A stretch of 64,000 nt of DNA from JAGQOZ01 sp041399205 (GTDB taxonomy: Bacteria; Planctomycetota; Planctomycetia; Pirellulales; Pirellulaceae): positions 135,733 through 199,732 of the forward strand of contig JAWKTK010000019.1 of the NCBI GenBank assembly GCA_041399205.1, written 5' to 3'. The notes under the pieces were generated by a model. It searched no databases, was not told the origin of the DNA, and worked only from the letters and a program-made list of their open reading frames with translations. Both the position numbers and the translations under genes were made by a program. Below, piece by piece: positions 9,943 through 20,800 of the stretch. The stretch's first letter is position 1. Each line of letters opens with the position of its first letter.

Positions 9943-11310
9943 ATGATGACCATGCGTTCGCTTTTGTTCGTGATGGCCGCCAGTTTTTCGCTGTTGACCG
10001 CTTCGGCATGTTCGCAACAAACCAGGTCGACCGACCGCGATACGGTTCGCAAATACCAATACGAAGTCAAGCCAGATCATGACGCGTTCCAAGCATTCCA
10101 TCCCAAGAAGGCTCCGCCCGTCGGCGACCTACTGCTCAAACCAGGCGACCGCTTGGCCATATGCGGCGATTCCATTACCGAACAAAAAATGTATTCTCGC
10201 ATCGTAGAAACGTATCTCGCCGTCTGCGTGCCGCATTTGAATGTCACGGTGCGCCAGTACGGCTGGAGCGGTGAAAAGACAGACGGTTTCTTGCGACGCA
10301 TGGAAAAGGACTGCTTGACCTTCGAACCGACCGTGGCCACGTTGGCCTACGGCATGAATGATTCCCGTTACCGTCCGTTTGATGTGACCAACGGCCAATG
10401 GTACGAAGACCACTATTCGGCCATTGTGCGGAAGTTCAAAGACAAGGGAGTACGAGTCGTCGTGGGTTCGCCTGGCTGTGCCGGCAAGCTGGCCACCTGG
10501 GTCAAGAGTCGTAGCGGTTCACTGCAGGACCACAATTTAAATTTGTGTGCGTTACGAGATATCGCGATGGATGTTGCCGAACAAGAAGACGTGCGGTTTG
10601 CGGACATTTTTTGGCCCATGTATCAAGCTCAAGTTTTTGCTCCTGGCCAACATGAAGCAACCGAAGCAAATCCATACGAAGTTGCCGGTAGCGACGGTAT
10701 TCATCCTGGTTGGGCGGGACACGTGATTATGGCATGGTCGTTCTTGCGATCCATGGGATTGGACGGCGAAATTGGCACCATCAACGTGAATTTGCATGAC
10801 AAGACTGCGTCTGCTACGGACGGTCACGTGGTCGACGCGTTTGACGGCAATGAACTGACCATTACCAGCCAGCGTTATCCGTTTTGCGCCGATGGCGATC
10901 TGCACGACGACGGTTCGATTCGATCCGGCACCACTTTGGTTCCGTTCCATGAAGATTTGAATCGGTTCGTCTTGAAACTGGAAGTACCAGACGCGGGACG
11001 CTATCGGCTTATCTGGGGCGAATCGGCTCGAGAATTCACCGCAGAAGAACTCGCCCACGGCATCAACTTAGCCCAAGAATTCCCGACCAATCCGTTTTCA
11101 GCTGCATTTCAAAAAGTGGACGAAGCGGTGGCAGCGAAACAGGCGTTTGAAACGCGTCAAATCAAACAAATCTTTCACGGCGAAGAAGGCCGCAACAATT
11201 TTGATAAGGCCGTACGCGACACCGAAGCAGTACGCGCGCCATTAGCTCAAGCCATTCAAGACGCCATGCAACCGGTAACGCATTCAATCAAGGTTCAGAA
11301 GTTGCCGTAG
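9943..11310 (+). CDS. Secreted SGNH/GDSL hydrolase
   Basis: SGNH-fold esterase or acetylhydrolase. The frame is open from further upstream, but the ATG cluster at 9943-9954 follows AGGCAGG and opens a signal peptide (RSLLFVMAASFSLLTASAC; the last residues could act as a lipobox). Block I is CGDSIT with the nucleophile Ser, block III is YGMNDS with the oxyanion Asn, and block V is SDGIHPGWAGH with the catalytic Asp and His. About 180 further C-terminal residues form a beta-rich region and a charged helical tail. Planctomycetes use such enzymes to deacylate polysaccharides; the substrate here is unknown. The 3' end overlaps the convergent gene by 23 nt. Confidence 0.85.
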   Translation: MMTMRSLLFVMAASFSLLTASACSQQTRSTDRDTVRKYQYEVKPDHDAFQAFHPKKAPPVGDLLLKPGDRLAICGDSITEQKMYSRIVETYLAVCVPHLNVTVRQYGWSGEKTDGFLRRMEKDCLTFEPTVATLAYGMNDSRYRPFDVTNGQWYEDHYSAIVRKFKDKGVRVVVGSPGCAGKLATWVKSRSGSLQDHNLNLCALRDIAMDVAEQEDVRFADIFWPMYQAQVFAPGQHEATEANPYEVAGSDGIHPGWAGHVIMAWSFLRSMGLDGEIGTINVNLHDKTASATDGHVVDAFDGNELTITSQRYPFCADGDLHDDGSIRSGTTLVPFHEDLNRFVLKLEVPDAGRYRLIWGESAREFTAEELAHGINLAQEFPTNPFSAAFQKVDEAVAAKQAFETRQIKQIFHGEEGRNNFDKAVRDTEAVRAPLAQAIQDAMQPVTHSIKVQKLP

Positions 11311-11902
11311 CTGGAGGCTCGGTATCCCGAGCCAAGGCGATTTGCATTCTGATGAAATCCAAAAACGAATCCCAATCTCCAGGCTGCGTAAGGCGACTTC
11401 GTGCCAAGACGAGCCAGATTCCCGTGTTCTTGATGTGAATGGCGCCCACGGTATCGTTCGCGACCATCGTGGTGCAAACAGCCCAAGAATATTCTGTCTG
11501 GGTACCACCAGAATTTTTGACAATGCCGCTAGGCGAATAAAACGACTGCATATCCGCAAATATTCCGAAACGCTCCGCTTCCATTCGACGGAGGGTACGC
11601 CATACGTAAATGGGCTTGACGAACATTAAGCCCATCAACAAGCCAACCACGAAGATGATTCGAAAGGTATATTCGGGCACAGTTTGAATGACAACAACGC
11701 CAAGCAAACCAAAAAACGCGACGAATGCAATTGCCCAGATGGTCAACAGCCATCCCTTCACCCGTGTTCGTTTGTTTTGCAGTAAACGCATCACCATTTT
11801 GTATTCCTTCACCGTGATGTGTCCGGAAGTCTGATAACTTTCTGCAGGCGAGATTCCGGACGTATCGCCCTCTGGTGCCTGATAAGGATTGAATGATGAC
11901 AT
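11288..11902 (-). CDS. Two-TM membrane protein, YcxB-like
   Basis: A 204-residue membrane protein. The N-terminus has SSFNPYQAPEGD, a motif common at the start of small planctomycete membrane proteins. Two transmembrane segments lie at about residues 50-73 and 80-100, followed by a soluble domain in which FADMQSFYSPSGIVKNSGG and TVGAIHIKNTGIWLVLARS resemble the YcxB-like C-terminal domain (a weak, pattern-level match). Function unknown. It converges on the SGNH hydrolase gene with a 23-nt overlap, and its 5' end faces the GH127-type gene across 164 nt. Confidence 0.7.
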   Translation of the reverse strand: MSSFNPYQAPEGDTSGISPAESYQTSGHITVKEYKMVMRLLQNKRTRVKGWLLTIWAIAFVAFFGLLGVVVIQTVPEYTFRIIFVVGLLMGLMFVKPIYVWRTLRRMEAERFGIFADMQSFYSPSGIVKNSGGTQTEYSWAVCTTMVANDTVGAIHIKNTGIWLVLARSRLTQPGDWDSFLDFIRMQIALARDTEPPATATSEP

Positions 11903-12066
11903 GATGAAATGAATGCCTTGTCCAAATGAATGACGCCGGTCGCGAATAGCTGAATTGAATTAGAAAGGGGACGCGACTTTGTGTATTCTATCGTGGCCTC
12001 TTCTCTGCAACATGGCCCAACCGTTCGGCCCGTTGGTTCACACAGATTTATAGAACGAATCTCGAG

Positions 12067-14130
12067 ATGGAAATTGTACCAAATCAGTTCTTGTTGTTAC
12101 ATTCGCTAGGCGTCCTACTGTTAACGCTCGTGTCGACATTCGCGGCACACGCCACCGAAATTACTCGAACGCAACACAGTCCATACGCTCGTGTCACGGC
12201 TATCGGGACAGACCAAGTTCGTTGGACGGACGGGTTTTGGCACCAGCGGTTTCATGCCTGCCAAAACGTTTCCGTGCCCGCGATGTGGGACTTGATGAAA
12301 GGAGATCAGTACAAGCCGTTCTATCAGCATTTCGTGATTGCCGCCGGAGAAATGCCAGGCGAACATCACGGGGCGCCCTGGAATGACGGCGACTTCTATA
12401 AATGGATGGAGGCCGCTTGCTATGTCTATGGAGTAGATCGAGACCCGGAGTTGCTGGCCATCTTAGATCAAGCGATTGCCGCCATTGCCAACGCGCAGCG
12501 AACCGATGGATACATTCACACGCCGGTGTTGATTCGCCAACGCAATGGCGATACGTCCGCCGCTCCGTTTCAAGATCGCCATAATTTCGAAATGTACAAC
12601 ATGGGGCACTTGCTCACCACGGCTTGCATCCATCATCGCATCACAGGCCAACGCAATTTACTGGATGTGGCACTGAAGACGGCCGATTTTCTGCACCAGA
12701 CGTTTGAAAATCCCACGCCCCAGTTAGCTCGAAACTCCGTCTGCCCTTCGCATTATATGGGCATGCTGGAACTGTATCGGACCACTCGCGAACCACAGCA
12801 TTTGAGCCTGGCCAAGAATTTCCTGGCCATGCGAAGCATCGTCCAAGCCGGTGGGGATGATAACCAAGATCGAATTCCCTTTGTCCAGCAACGTGAGGCC
12901 GAAGGGCATGCAGTGCGAGCGAACTATCTGTACGCCGGCGCGGCAGATGTCTTTCTGGAAACCGGAGATAATTCGCTTCTGACAACGCTGGACGCCTTGT
13001 GGCAAAACGTGACTCAGAAAAAGTTGTACGTCACCGGAGGTTGCGGTGCGTTATACGATGGTGCCGCTCCTTTCGGGTCGTCACAGCGATCAACCATCAG
13101 CCGCATCCACCCAGCGTACGGCCACAATTCTCAGCTTCCCAACACCACCGCGCCCACTGAAACCTGCGCGGCCATCGGCAATGTGCTGTGGAATTGGCGA
13201 ATGTTTTTGGCAACGGGCGAATCAAAGTACATGGACGTCTTGGAACTGTCGCTGTACAACAGCGTGCTCAGCGGCGTCAGCCTGGAAGGCAAAGACTATT
13301 TCTACGTCAATCCGTTGCGCAATACAGATCCGTTGCCAGTCGACCTGCGGTGGGAACGCCGCCGAGTTCCCTTCGTGACGTCGTATTGTTGTCCTCCGAA
13401 TGTGCTGCGAACCATCGCTCAGGCTCACGGCTACGCGTATGCGAAACAAGCGAATCGAATTTTGGTCAATCTGTACGGCAGCAGTTCGCTCAAATCCGAA
13501 TGGAACAACCAACCGCTGCATATTGACCAACAGACGGAATACCCCTGGGACGGCCTGATCACGCTTTCAATCCAAGCCGCTCCCAACGAAGCGATCGGCA
13601 TCGGCTTGCGAATTCCCGATTGGGCGGATCACGACAAAATCGTCGTGAAGGTAAACGGAGCCCAGCAAGATGTGCGGCTGGATCCATCAGGCTACGTGGT
13701 TCTGTCCCGATCGTGGACGGCAAGCGACGAAATTCAATTGCACTTGCCCATGCCCACAGTCATGCTGGAATCACATCCGCTGGTCGAGGAAACCAGGAAC
13801 CAAGTGGCTGTGAAACGAGGCCCGTTGGTGTATTGCTTAGAATCGACCGACGTACCCGCGGGAATTCGCCTGCACGAACTCCACCTTTCGCCGCTGGCAA
13901 AATTCACTCCGTCAGAATCTTCGCTCGATCAGATTCGCGCGCTCTCCACCACTCTGATTCAGAGCAACGATCCGCCGTGGCAAGACGGTCAGCTGTACCG
14001 AGTTCGTTCCGCACAGAAAACGAATCACGTCAGGGCGAAACTCATTCCGTACTTTGCTTGGGCGAATCGAGGCCCCAGCGAAATGACCGTGTGGATTCCA
14101 CTGGAAACCAACAGCAATTCTTCCGAATGA
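12067..14130 (+). CDS. GH127-type beta-L-arabinofuranosidase (DUF1680)
   Basis: Exported glycoside hydrolase of the DUF1680 clan (GH127/GH146), which releases beta-L-arabinofuranose from plant-type glycans and glycoproteins. An N-terminal signal peptide ends near TFAAHA (about residue 30). Family blocks in order are HNFEMYNMGHL, YVTGGCGA, TAPTETCAAIGN (E365 and C367), YNSVLSG and SYCCPPNVLRT (C441, C442). By analogy with the characterised family member, Glu and Cys of ETC and the CC pair form the zinc site, one of the CC cysteines being the nucleophile. The length of 687 residues fits the family, and the C-terminal beta domains are present (VAVKRGPLVYCLE). It goes with the sulfatases and pectate lyase as part of polysaccharide utilisation. 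Confidence 0.9.
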   Translation: MEIVPNQFLLLHSLGVLLLTLVSTFAAHATEITRTQHSPYARVTAIGTDQVRWTDGFWHQRFHACQNVSVPAMWDLMKGDQYKPFYQHFVIAAGEMPGEHHGAPWNDGDFYKWMEAACYVYGVDRDPELLAILDQAIAAIANAQRTDGYIHTPVLIRQRNGDTSAAPFQDRHNFEMYNMGHLLTTACIHHRITGQRNLLDVALKTADFLHQTFENPTPQLARNSVCPSHYMGMLELYRTTREPQHLSLAKNFLAMRSIVQAGGDDNQDRIPFVQQREAEGHAVRANYLYAGAADVFLETGDNSLLTTLDALWQNVTQKKLYVTGGCGALYDGAAPFGSSQRSTISRIHPAYGHNSQLPNTTAPTETCAAIGNVLWNWRMFLATGESKYMDVLELSLYNSVLSGVSLEGKDYFYVNPLRNTDPLPVDLRWERRRVPFVTSYCCPPNVLRTIAQAHGYAYAKQANRILVNLYGSSSLKSEWNNQPLHIDQQTEYPWDGLITLSIQAAPNEAIGIGLRIPDWADHDKIVVKVNGAQQDVRLDPSGYVVLSRSWTASDEIQLHLPMPTVMLESHPLVEETRNQVAVKRGPLVYCLESTDVPAGIRLHELHLSPLAKFTPSESSLDQIRALSTTLIQSNDPPWQDGQLYRVRSAQKTNHVRAKLIPYFAWANRGPSEMTVWIPLETNSNSSE

Positions 14131-14179
14131 AAGACAATTTTCAGCGAGACGCAATCCTAGGCGTCCGATTGATCAGTTT

Positions 14180-14350
14180 TGAAAAAGCGCTTTTCCTAGC
14201 CCGACGAGTCAGTTTTAAAGTTGCGCTTTTTCCTAGCCCGAAACGTAAGTGAGGGGAAACGGAGCGATTCTGAAGTCCCTCGCTCACGCGTTTTGAAGTT
14301 GCGATTTTTCCTAGCCCGAAACGTAAGTGAGGGGAAACGGAGCGATTCTG
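14180..14350. repeat. 78-bp-spaced direct repeats (CCTAGCCCGAAACGTAAGTG)
   Basis: Two nearly identical copies of a 55-bp sequence at 14218-14272 and 14296-14350 (period 78 bp), plus a partial copy at 14180-14210 (TTTTCCTAGCCCGACGAGTC). They fill most of the 327-nt gap between the GH127-type gene and the terminator of the sodN gene. No gene is visible; open frames on both strands are repeat-encoded. Confidence 0.85.
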
Positions 14351-14375
14351 GCGAGGCTTTGCTTTGGTCACCAAT

Positions 14376-14406
14376 AAAAAAAGCGGTGAACGCCGTGTCC
14401 ACCGCT
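14376..14406 (-). terminator. Rho-independent terminator of sodN
   Basis: On the minus strand AGCGGTG (14406-14400) and CACCGCT (14388-14382) form a 7-bp stem with an 11-nt loop, followed directly by a run of T broken by one A. It lies about 50 nt past the sodN stop codon. Confidence 0.8.
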
Positions 14407-14457
14407 GGATTGAATTCGAACCAAATTCTTCGAACCAAATTGCAATCCGAATAAATC

Positions 14458-14931
14458 TTAGTGTTCCAGGTTCGGCTCTTTACCTTCGTAAGCTCGATAG
14501 AAATCCAAGATCGCTTTCTTCAGTGCTTCCGCCGTGGCGGGACTGGCATCTTGTTTGCACTTCATAGCCGCCACCATCACGGCATGCGCGGCGGTCAGCT
14601 TTTCTGTGTACTTTTCCGCATCGGGCTTGATGCGCTGAGTCATAAAGTACTGAGCAATAATCTGCTGCGTATTGGTGGCGTGAGCTTCCTTAGTAGAAAC
14701 CCAACGAGAAACCTGATTGACACTTTTTGGTGTCGGGCCATTGGACATGTCAGCAATGATGTCCTCAATGCTGGTGATTGCCTTGGCAATGGTCTGCGTA
14801 TCTTCCAACATCTCTTCGAACCGGCGCTGGTCGGCGTAGATGCCGCACGGGACTTCACAGTGAGCCGCAACGTATTGAGCGGACATCATTACAGCCAGCA
14901 GGGCGAACAAACTTTTTCGAAGCATCTTCAC
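14458..14931 (-). CDS. sodN: Nickel superoxide dismutase with Sec-type signal peptide
   Basis: Ni-SOD, which converts superoxide to oxygen and hydrogen peroxide. HCEVPCGIYAD at residues 24-34 is the nickel-hook motif H-C-x-x-P-C-G-x-Y: in known enzymes His1, Cys2 and Cys6 of the mature protein bind nickel and Tyr9 lines the active site. The rest is the expected four-helix bundle, about 134 residues when mature. Residues 1-23 are a classical signal peptide ending VAA directly before His24, so leader cleavage would itself create the nickel hook. GTG at 14931 and ATG at 14925 both follow GGAGA and both are possible starts. No sodX-type maturation protease is visible nearby. A terminator lies downstream. 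Confidence 0.92.
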   Translation of the reverse strand: MKMLRKSLFALLAVMMSAQYVAAHCEVPCGIYADQRRFEEMLEDTQTIAKAITSIEDIIADMSNGPTPKSVNQVSRWVSTKEAHATNTQQIIAQYFMTQRIKPDAEKYTEKLTAAHAVMVAAMKCKQDASPATAEALKKAILDFYRAYEGKEPNLEH

Positions 14932-15253
14932 TATTCTCCTAAAAACAACAAAAGTGGCGTGTCATAAACAAATCGCAGCTACATTCTAATGGACTCGGCA
15001 CCGACGTTCAATTTGGGACGCCCAGTTCCAAGGCGGGCAGTTAGTATACCAGCAGGTCGCCTTTCCAACGGTGGCGAATTGAGAAATCGAGTCTCCGGCT
15101 GATTTGGAGACCGCTGGCATTATCGACTTCAAGCCACGGCGAACTCCGCCAGACCTGTGCTCTTTCTGCTTTCCGCGGCGGTGGTGGCGAGCGGATTTGG
15201 TTGGTGTAAACTGTGTCGCTGACGCTGGAATTAAGGTATACGGAGAAAATCGC
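14932..15253. other. Divergent intergenic region (sodN / dipeptidase)
   Basis: A 322-nt gap between divergent genes. The dipeptidase frame is open back to 15104 but without a signal peptide or family similarity before 15254. No operator, hairpin or repeat was recognised. Confidence 0.4.
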
Positions 15254-16482
15254 ATGCGGTGGGTACAATCGGTGGTGTTGTTGCTTTGCGGATGGCTCGG
15301 GGCGGAATCACTGTTGGCACAGGACAGTCGTCCACCGGTCGTGTTGTCTGAAAAAGCGGCGGCGCTGCATGCTTCGCTGTTTCTGATGGATGGACATAAC
15401 GATTTGCCGTGGGCCTTTCGTGAACGAGGCATGCCGTCCTTCGAAAAACTCGATATTTCGCAGCCGCAACAAGAACTCCACACCGATATTCCTCGCTTGA
15501 AAAAGGGAGGCGTCGGCGGCCAGTTTTGGTCCGTCTACGTTCCGTCGAACACTCGGCTGGAAGGCACGGCGCTGCTGACCACGCTGGAGCAAATTGATTT
15601 TGTGCACGCCATGATCCAGCGGTATCCGGAAACATTCGAATTAGCCCTAACCGCCGACGACGTGGAACGGATTCACGCCGCCGGCAAAATTGCGTCCATG
15701 ATTGGCATGGAAGGTGGGCACTCCATTGAAAATTCGCTCAGCGTTCTGCGGAAGTTGTATGATCGAGGTGCTCGGTACATGACACTGACACATTCGGCCA
15801 CGCTGGATTGGGCTGATTCGGCCACAGATGAAGAACGACATCAAGGTTTGACGCCGTTTGGTGAACGAGTGGTGCAGGAGATGAATCGGCTGGGCATGTT
15901 GGTCGACATTTCGCACGTTTCGATTGACACCATGAAAGACGCGTTGCAGATTTCTCAGCGCCCGTGATCTTTTCACATTCGTCTGCGCGTGCCATCGCCG
16001 ATCATCCTCGCAACGTTCCCGACGAAGTCCTCAAACTGACCGCCAAGAACGGCGGCGTAGTGATGGTCAACTTCTACCCAACGTTTATTGTTCCGGCATC
16101 TGCGGCACGAGGTACGGCGCGAACCGAATTCAAGAATCGCTTGGAAGCGGAAGGCAAAAGCGAAGACGAAGTCAACCGCGAAGTCGCTCGTTGGGAAAAC
16201 GAACACCCCATTGTGCGAGGCACCATTCATGACGTGGTGGACCACATTGAACACATTATCCAAGTTGCCGGCGTGGACCATGTTGGCATCGGTTCCGATT
16301 ACGACGGTGTGGATGCCCTGCCCGTCCAACTGGAAGATGTGTCCACCTATCCGTTGATCACGCAAGAGTTGCTAAACCGAGGTCATGCGGAATCTGATCT
16401 TCGCAAAATTATGGGACAGAATATTTTGCGAGTCCTACGTCAAGCGGAAAAAGTGGCGGCGGATTTAAAGGCCAAGAACTGA
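15254..16482 (+). CDS. Membrane dipeptidase, peptidase family M19; one frameshift
   Basis: Zinc dipeptidase (renal-dipeptidase type) that hydrolyses dipeptides, including some with a C-terminal D-residue. The start at 15254 follows GGAG and opens a signal peptide ending SLLAQD. Metal ligands are visible: DGHNDLP (H-x-D), MEGGHS (bridging Glu), SHSSAR (His) and GSDYDG. The frame breaks near 15958: the upstream frame ends QISQRP-stop, while inserting one base restores QAPVIFSHSSAR and the second half continues to 16482. The simplest reading is a one-base deletion (error or recent mutation) in an otherwise full-length gene of about 410 residues. No operon partner: 218 nt separate it from the next gene. 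Confidence 0.87.
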
Positions 16483-16700
16483 TTCAACGCGGACAACTGC
16501 AGTCAAGCTTCCCGGTGTATCTTTCGACAGCTAGCTTAACGCCAACTGTTAACTGTCAACTTAACACCTGAACGAATCCGGCGTCACCATGCTGGGAAGC
16601 CCGTCTTTCTTTGTGGCACGTACTTTGCATATGATTCGCGTGCCCTGCCCTGGCTGCTTCTAGGCGGAAGCTTTCGCTTTGCTAATTCGAGAAAACAGAC

Positions 16701-17813
16701 ATGTCCAAAAAACCGAAATCTGCGTTCGTCAAGATCGTGATGAATATCGCTCCCAAACTGATTGGCGTCGCCGTCTTGGGCTTCATCATCTACTGGATGT
16801 CGATTGGCTTTGGCGAAAAAGTGGCACCCGGTTCGGTCAAGCACGCGCATCGAGAAGCCGAATCACAATCGATTGCTACCGTAGCCAGAATCACCACGCC
16901 GCAGACCATCACCAGCGTCGGAACGGTAGAACCGAGGCGTCGAGCCGAAGTGGCGGCTCGGCTTTTGGCCACCGTCTTGGACGTGAAGGTGGACGCGGGT
17001 GATCAAGTCGAAGCGGGCCAAACGTTGGTGGTGCTGGATGATCGAGAAATCCAGGCGCAGCTACGTGAAGCGGAAGCGGGCGTGGCCGGAGTGGAAGCGG
17101 ACTTGGCTGTGCGACAAAGTGATTTCAATCGCTACCAATCCATGTTTGCAGCCAAAGCCGTGACCAAGGAAGATTTTGACCGCATCCAAGGTGCATACCA
17201 AATGACGCAAGCCCAATTGGATCGAACCAAAGAACAAGTGGAACGAATCAAAGTCATGCTCAGCTACACCACCATCACTGCGTCTGAATCGGGAGTGGTG
17301 GCGGATCGCTTTGCCGATCCGGGCGACTTGGCCGCGCCGGGCAAGCCGTTGCTGGTGATCCACGATCCCCAAGAACTGGAACTTGCACGCCAGTGTTCGT
17401 GAAAGCCTAGCGTCGCACCTGCAACCCGGCATGAAGATGACCGTCCATGTTGATTCGCCAACCTCACCACGGAAGGGACCGTTCGAGAAATCGTGCCGCA
17501 AGCAGAAGTTGTCTCGCAGCGTGCTGGTCAAAGTCAGCCTGCCGCAAAACGCCACCGCGCTGTACATCGGTTCGTTCGGACGCCTTTCCATTCCGGTTGG
17601 TGAAATCGAACGCATTGTAGTCCCTTCGTCCGCCATCCAAACACTGGGCCAACTGGACGTAGTAGACGTGGTCAATGGGACCAGAAATTGGCTGGATACC
17701 GGTTTGTTCGTTTAGGCGAATCGATCGATGATCAAACGGAAATTCTGTCCGGCCTTAACGTGGGCGAACGCATCGCCTTGAGCCCGCTGGACACCACCAG
17801 ATTTGAACTATAA
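16701..17813 (+). CDS. RND efflux periplasmic adaptor (HlyD/MFP family); frameshifted
   Basis: Membrane fusion protein linking an inner-membrane RND pump to an outer-membrane channel. An N-terminal anchor segment (residues 17-36) is followed by the lipoyl half VLDVKVDAGDQVEAGQTLVV, an alpha-hairpin (REAEAGVAGVEADLA ... RTKEQVERIK) and the second lipoyl half ITASESGVVADRFADPGD. The beta-barrel part is spread over frames: shifts near 17390, 17455-17512 (compensating) and 17680-17730. The last frame ends GLNVGERIALSPLDTTRFEL at 17811-17813. It is 6 nt upstream of the RND pump gene, so the two are one operon. No TolC-like gene is in the window. Confidence 0.82.
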
Positions 17814-17819
17814 CCTGCG

Positions 17820-20800
17820 ATGAACCAACCGACCGACTCGCACGACGGAATTTTGTCGCGGATTGTGGAAGTCTTTCTGCGAGGCAACCTTCGGATCCTG
17901 CTGATCTTGCTGATGCTGATCGCCGGTGGCGTGGCATTGCTGGTGACGCCTCGTGAAGAGGAACCACAAATCGTCGTGCCGCTGGCAGACGTCTTGGTGG
18001 CCATGCCGGGTGCCAGTGCGGAAGAAGTGGAAAAGCAAGTTTCCACGCAACTGGAAAGATTGCTGTATCAGATTGACGGCGTGGAATATGTCTATTCCAT
18101 GTCGATGCCGGGACAAGCCGTTGTCACAGTCCGATTCTACGTTGGTGAAGATCGTGAAGACAGTTTGATCAAACTGTACAACAAGATTGCCATGAATTCG
18201 GACGTCGTGCCGCCGGGCGTGGCCGGCTGGGTGGTCAAGCCAATAGAAATTGACGACGTACCGATTGTAAATGTAACGCTGTGGAGCGAACCGTACGACG
18301 ATCACCAACCGCGCCGCGTGGCGGAACAAGTCGAAATTGAACTGCAGCAAGCCTGCAATACCGCTCGAACCGAAATCATAGGTGGTCGAAGTCGCCAAGT
18401 TACCGTGCAAATCGATCCAGAACGCTGGCCGCTCACAACGTCACGCCGCTGGAAGTTTCGCAGGTACTGCAAGGCGCAAACGTCAATTTGCGTTCCGGTT
18501 CGTTCACTCGGAACAACCAGCAAGTGATCGTCGAAAGTGGTTCGTTCCTCCGTTCGGCCAAGGAAATCGAAAGTCTAGGTCGTCGGCGTCTTCAATGGCC
18601 GACCGGTGTATGCGAGACGTAGCCACGGTGTCCGACGGTCCTGCCGGAAGCCAACACGTATACCTGCATTAGCTTCGGCCCTGGCATGGCATGGCAGTTC
18701 ATGACTACCGCTTCCGCTTCAAACTCGGACGAAACGCATTCCAAGGCCAAGGATCAAGATTATCCGGCCGTGACCATTGCGGTGGCCAAGCAGAAGGGAC
18801 GCAATGCGGTCACGATTGCGCAAGACTTGGAACATCGCCTCAGCGAATTAGAACAGACGGTGATTCCGGATGATGTCCGTCCGGATAACTCGCAACTACG
18901 GCGAAACCGCCGATGAAAAAGTGAACGAACCCGTGGGTGAACTCGCTACGGCAATCGTGCCGGTGGTCGGCATGATTGGCGCTGACGCTTGGTTGGCGAG
19001 AAGCAATTGTGGTGGCCACCGCCGTGCCGCTGACCTTTGCCTTGACGCTGCTGGTGAATTACTTGACGGGCTATTCGATCAATCGAGTGACGTTGTTCGC
19101 GCTGATTCTGTCACTGGGTCTAGTGGTCGACGATCCGATTGTGGACGTGGAAAATATCTTTCGCCATTTTCGCATGCGAAAGGAAAAGCCTTTACGAGCC
19201 GTCCTGACCGCCGTGAACGAAGTTCGACCGCCCATTATCTTGGCCACGTTGGCAGGATTGTCTCTTTCCTACCGATGTTCTTCATCACCGGCATGATGGG
19301 CCCCTACATGCGACCGATGGCATTGAATGTACCGATGGCCATGCTGATGTCCATGTTTGTGGCCTTCACCATCACGCCGTGGCTGGGCTATCACGTCCTG
19401 AAAGGCGAATACTACAAGAAGGAAGATGAAGCTCCGTTTGTTTTGGAGCAGACCTGGACCTATCGCATTTATTCCGGCATTGTTACTCCGTTGATTGATT
19501 CCAAACTTCTGTCTCAGTTGCTGTTGGCTGAACTCTGTGTGCTCTTCGCGCTTTCTGGATTGCTTGGCGGCGACAGGTCGAGTGCCGCTGAAGATGCTGC
19601 CGTTCGACAACAAGAACGAATTTCAAAATCGTAGTGGACATGCCAGAAGGGACCACGGTTGAAACCACCGACCAAGTCCTACAGGCCTTAGCGCACGAAA
19701 TGCGCACCGCTCCGGAAGTGACCGAAGTCTTGTCGTTTGCCGGCGTTTCATCGCCCATTGACTTCAACGGCATGGTGCGGCATTACTATCTGCGTCAAGG
19801 CCCGAACATGGGCGACATTCGCATCAACCTTCTGCCGAAGGAGGAACGCCAACAGCAAAGTCACGAAATTTTGCTGCGGCATCGAACCAAGTTGCAAGAA
19901 ATTGCAGCCAGCTACGGAGCGAACATCAAACTGGTCGAATCGCCACCCGGTCCACCCGTGATCGCCACGCTTACGGCGGAAATTCGAGGAACCGCGGGGC
20001 ACGAATACGACGATTTGATTGCAGGAGCCAAGCATGTTGGGCAATTGCTGAATTCGGAAGCGGGCGTCGTCGATGTGGATGACACCGTGGAAGCAGATCA
20101 GCCGAAACTGGAATTTGTCATCGACAAAGAAAAGGCGTCACTACACGGCATTAGCACTCAGCAACTGGCCGCCACAGTGCGGCTCGCTTTGCTAGGCCAT
20201 TCGCCCGGTGAAAACAACATGCTGACGGCGGGGCAAGGCGTGTTGCATGTAGAACGAGAACTCAATCCGTTACGTATCGTGTTGCAAGCTGCCGAACCAG
20301 ATCGGTCCAGTCCCGTCGACTTGGAACGCCTAACGGTGAAGAGCGCCACCGGCGACGTTATTCAACTGGGCGAATTTGGCCATTTCCAAGAAGTCAACGA
20401 AGACAAGACAATTTACCACAAAAACATGGAACGCATTGTTTATGTCTTTGGCGAAATGGCTGGTCGTCCGCCAGCCGAAGCGGTGCTGAGTCTGCAGAGT
20501 CGGTTGCAAGATTCGCCCGTGGCCGATGGCATCGACGTACGGTGGTCGGGAGAAGGAGAATGGAAGATTACATTGGACGTCTTCCGAGACCTCGGGATTG
20601 CGTTCGGCGCGGCGTGCCTGGGAATCTACATCTTGCTGCTGTGGCAAACCGATAGCTATGGCATGCCGCTGCTATTAATGGTCGCCATCCCGTTGACGGT
20701 CATTGGCATTTTGCCGGGCTTCTGGTTATTGAATGTGCTTTGGAACGAACCAGTTGGAGGCTATCCGAATCCAGTCTTCTTCACGGCGACGGGCATGATT

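Noticed and set aside
15254..19634. Programmed ribosomal frameshifting in the dipeptidase, HlyD and RND genes
   Set aside because: The shifts are many, go in both directions and show no slippery heptamer with a downstream structure; sequencing indels explain them better.
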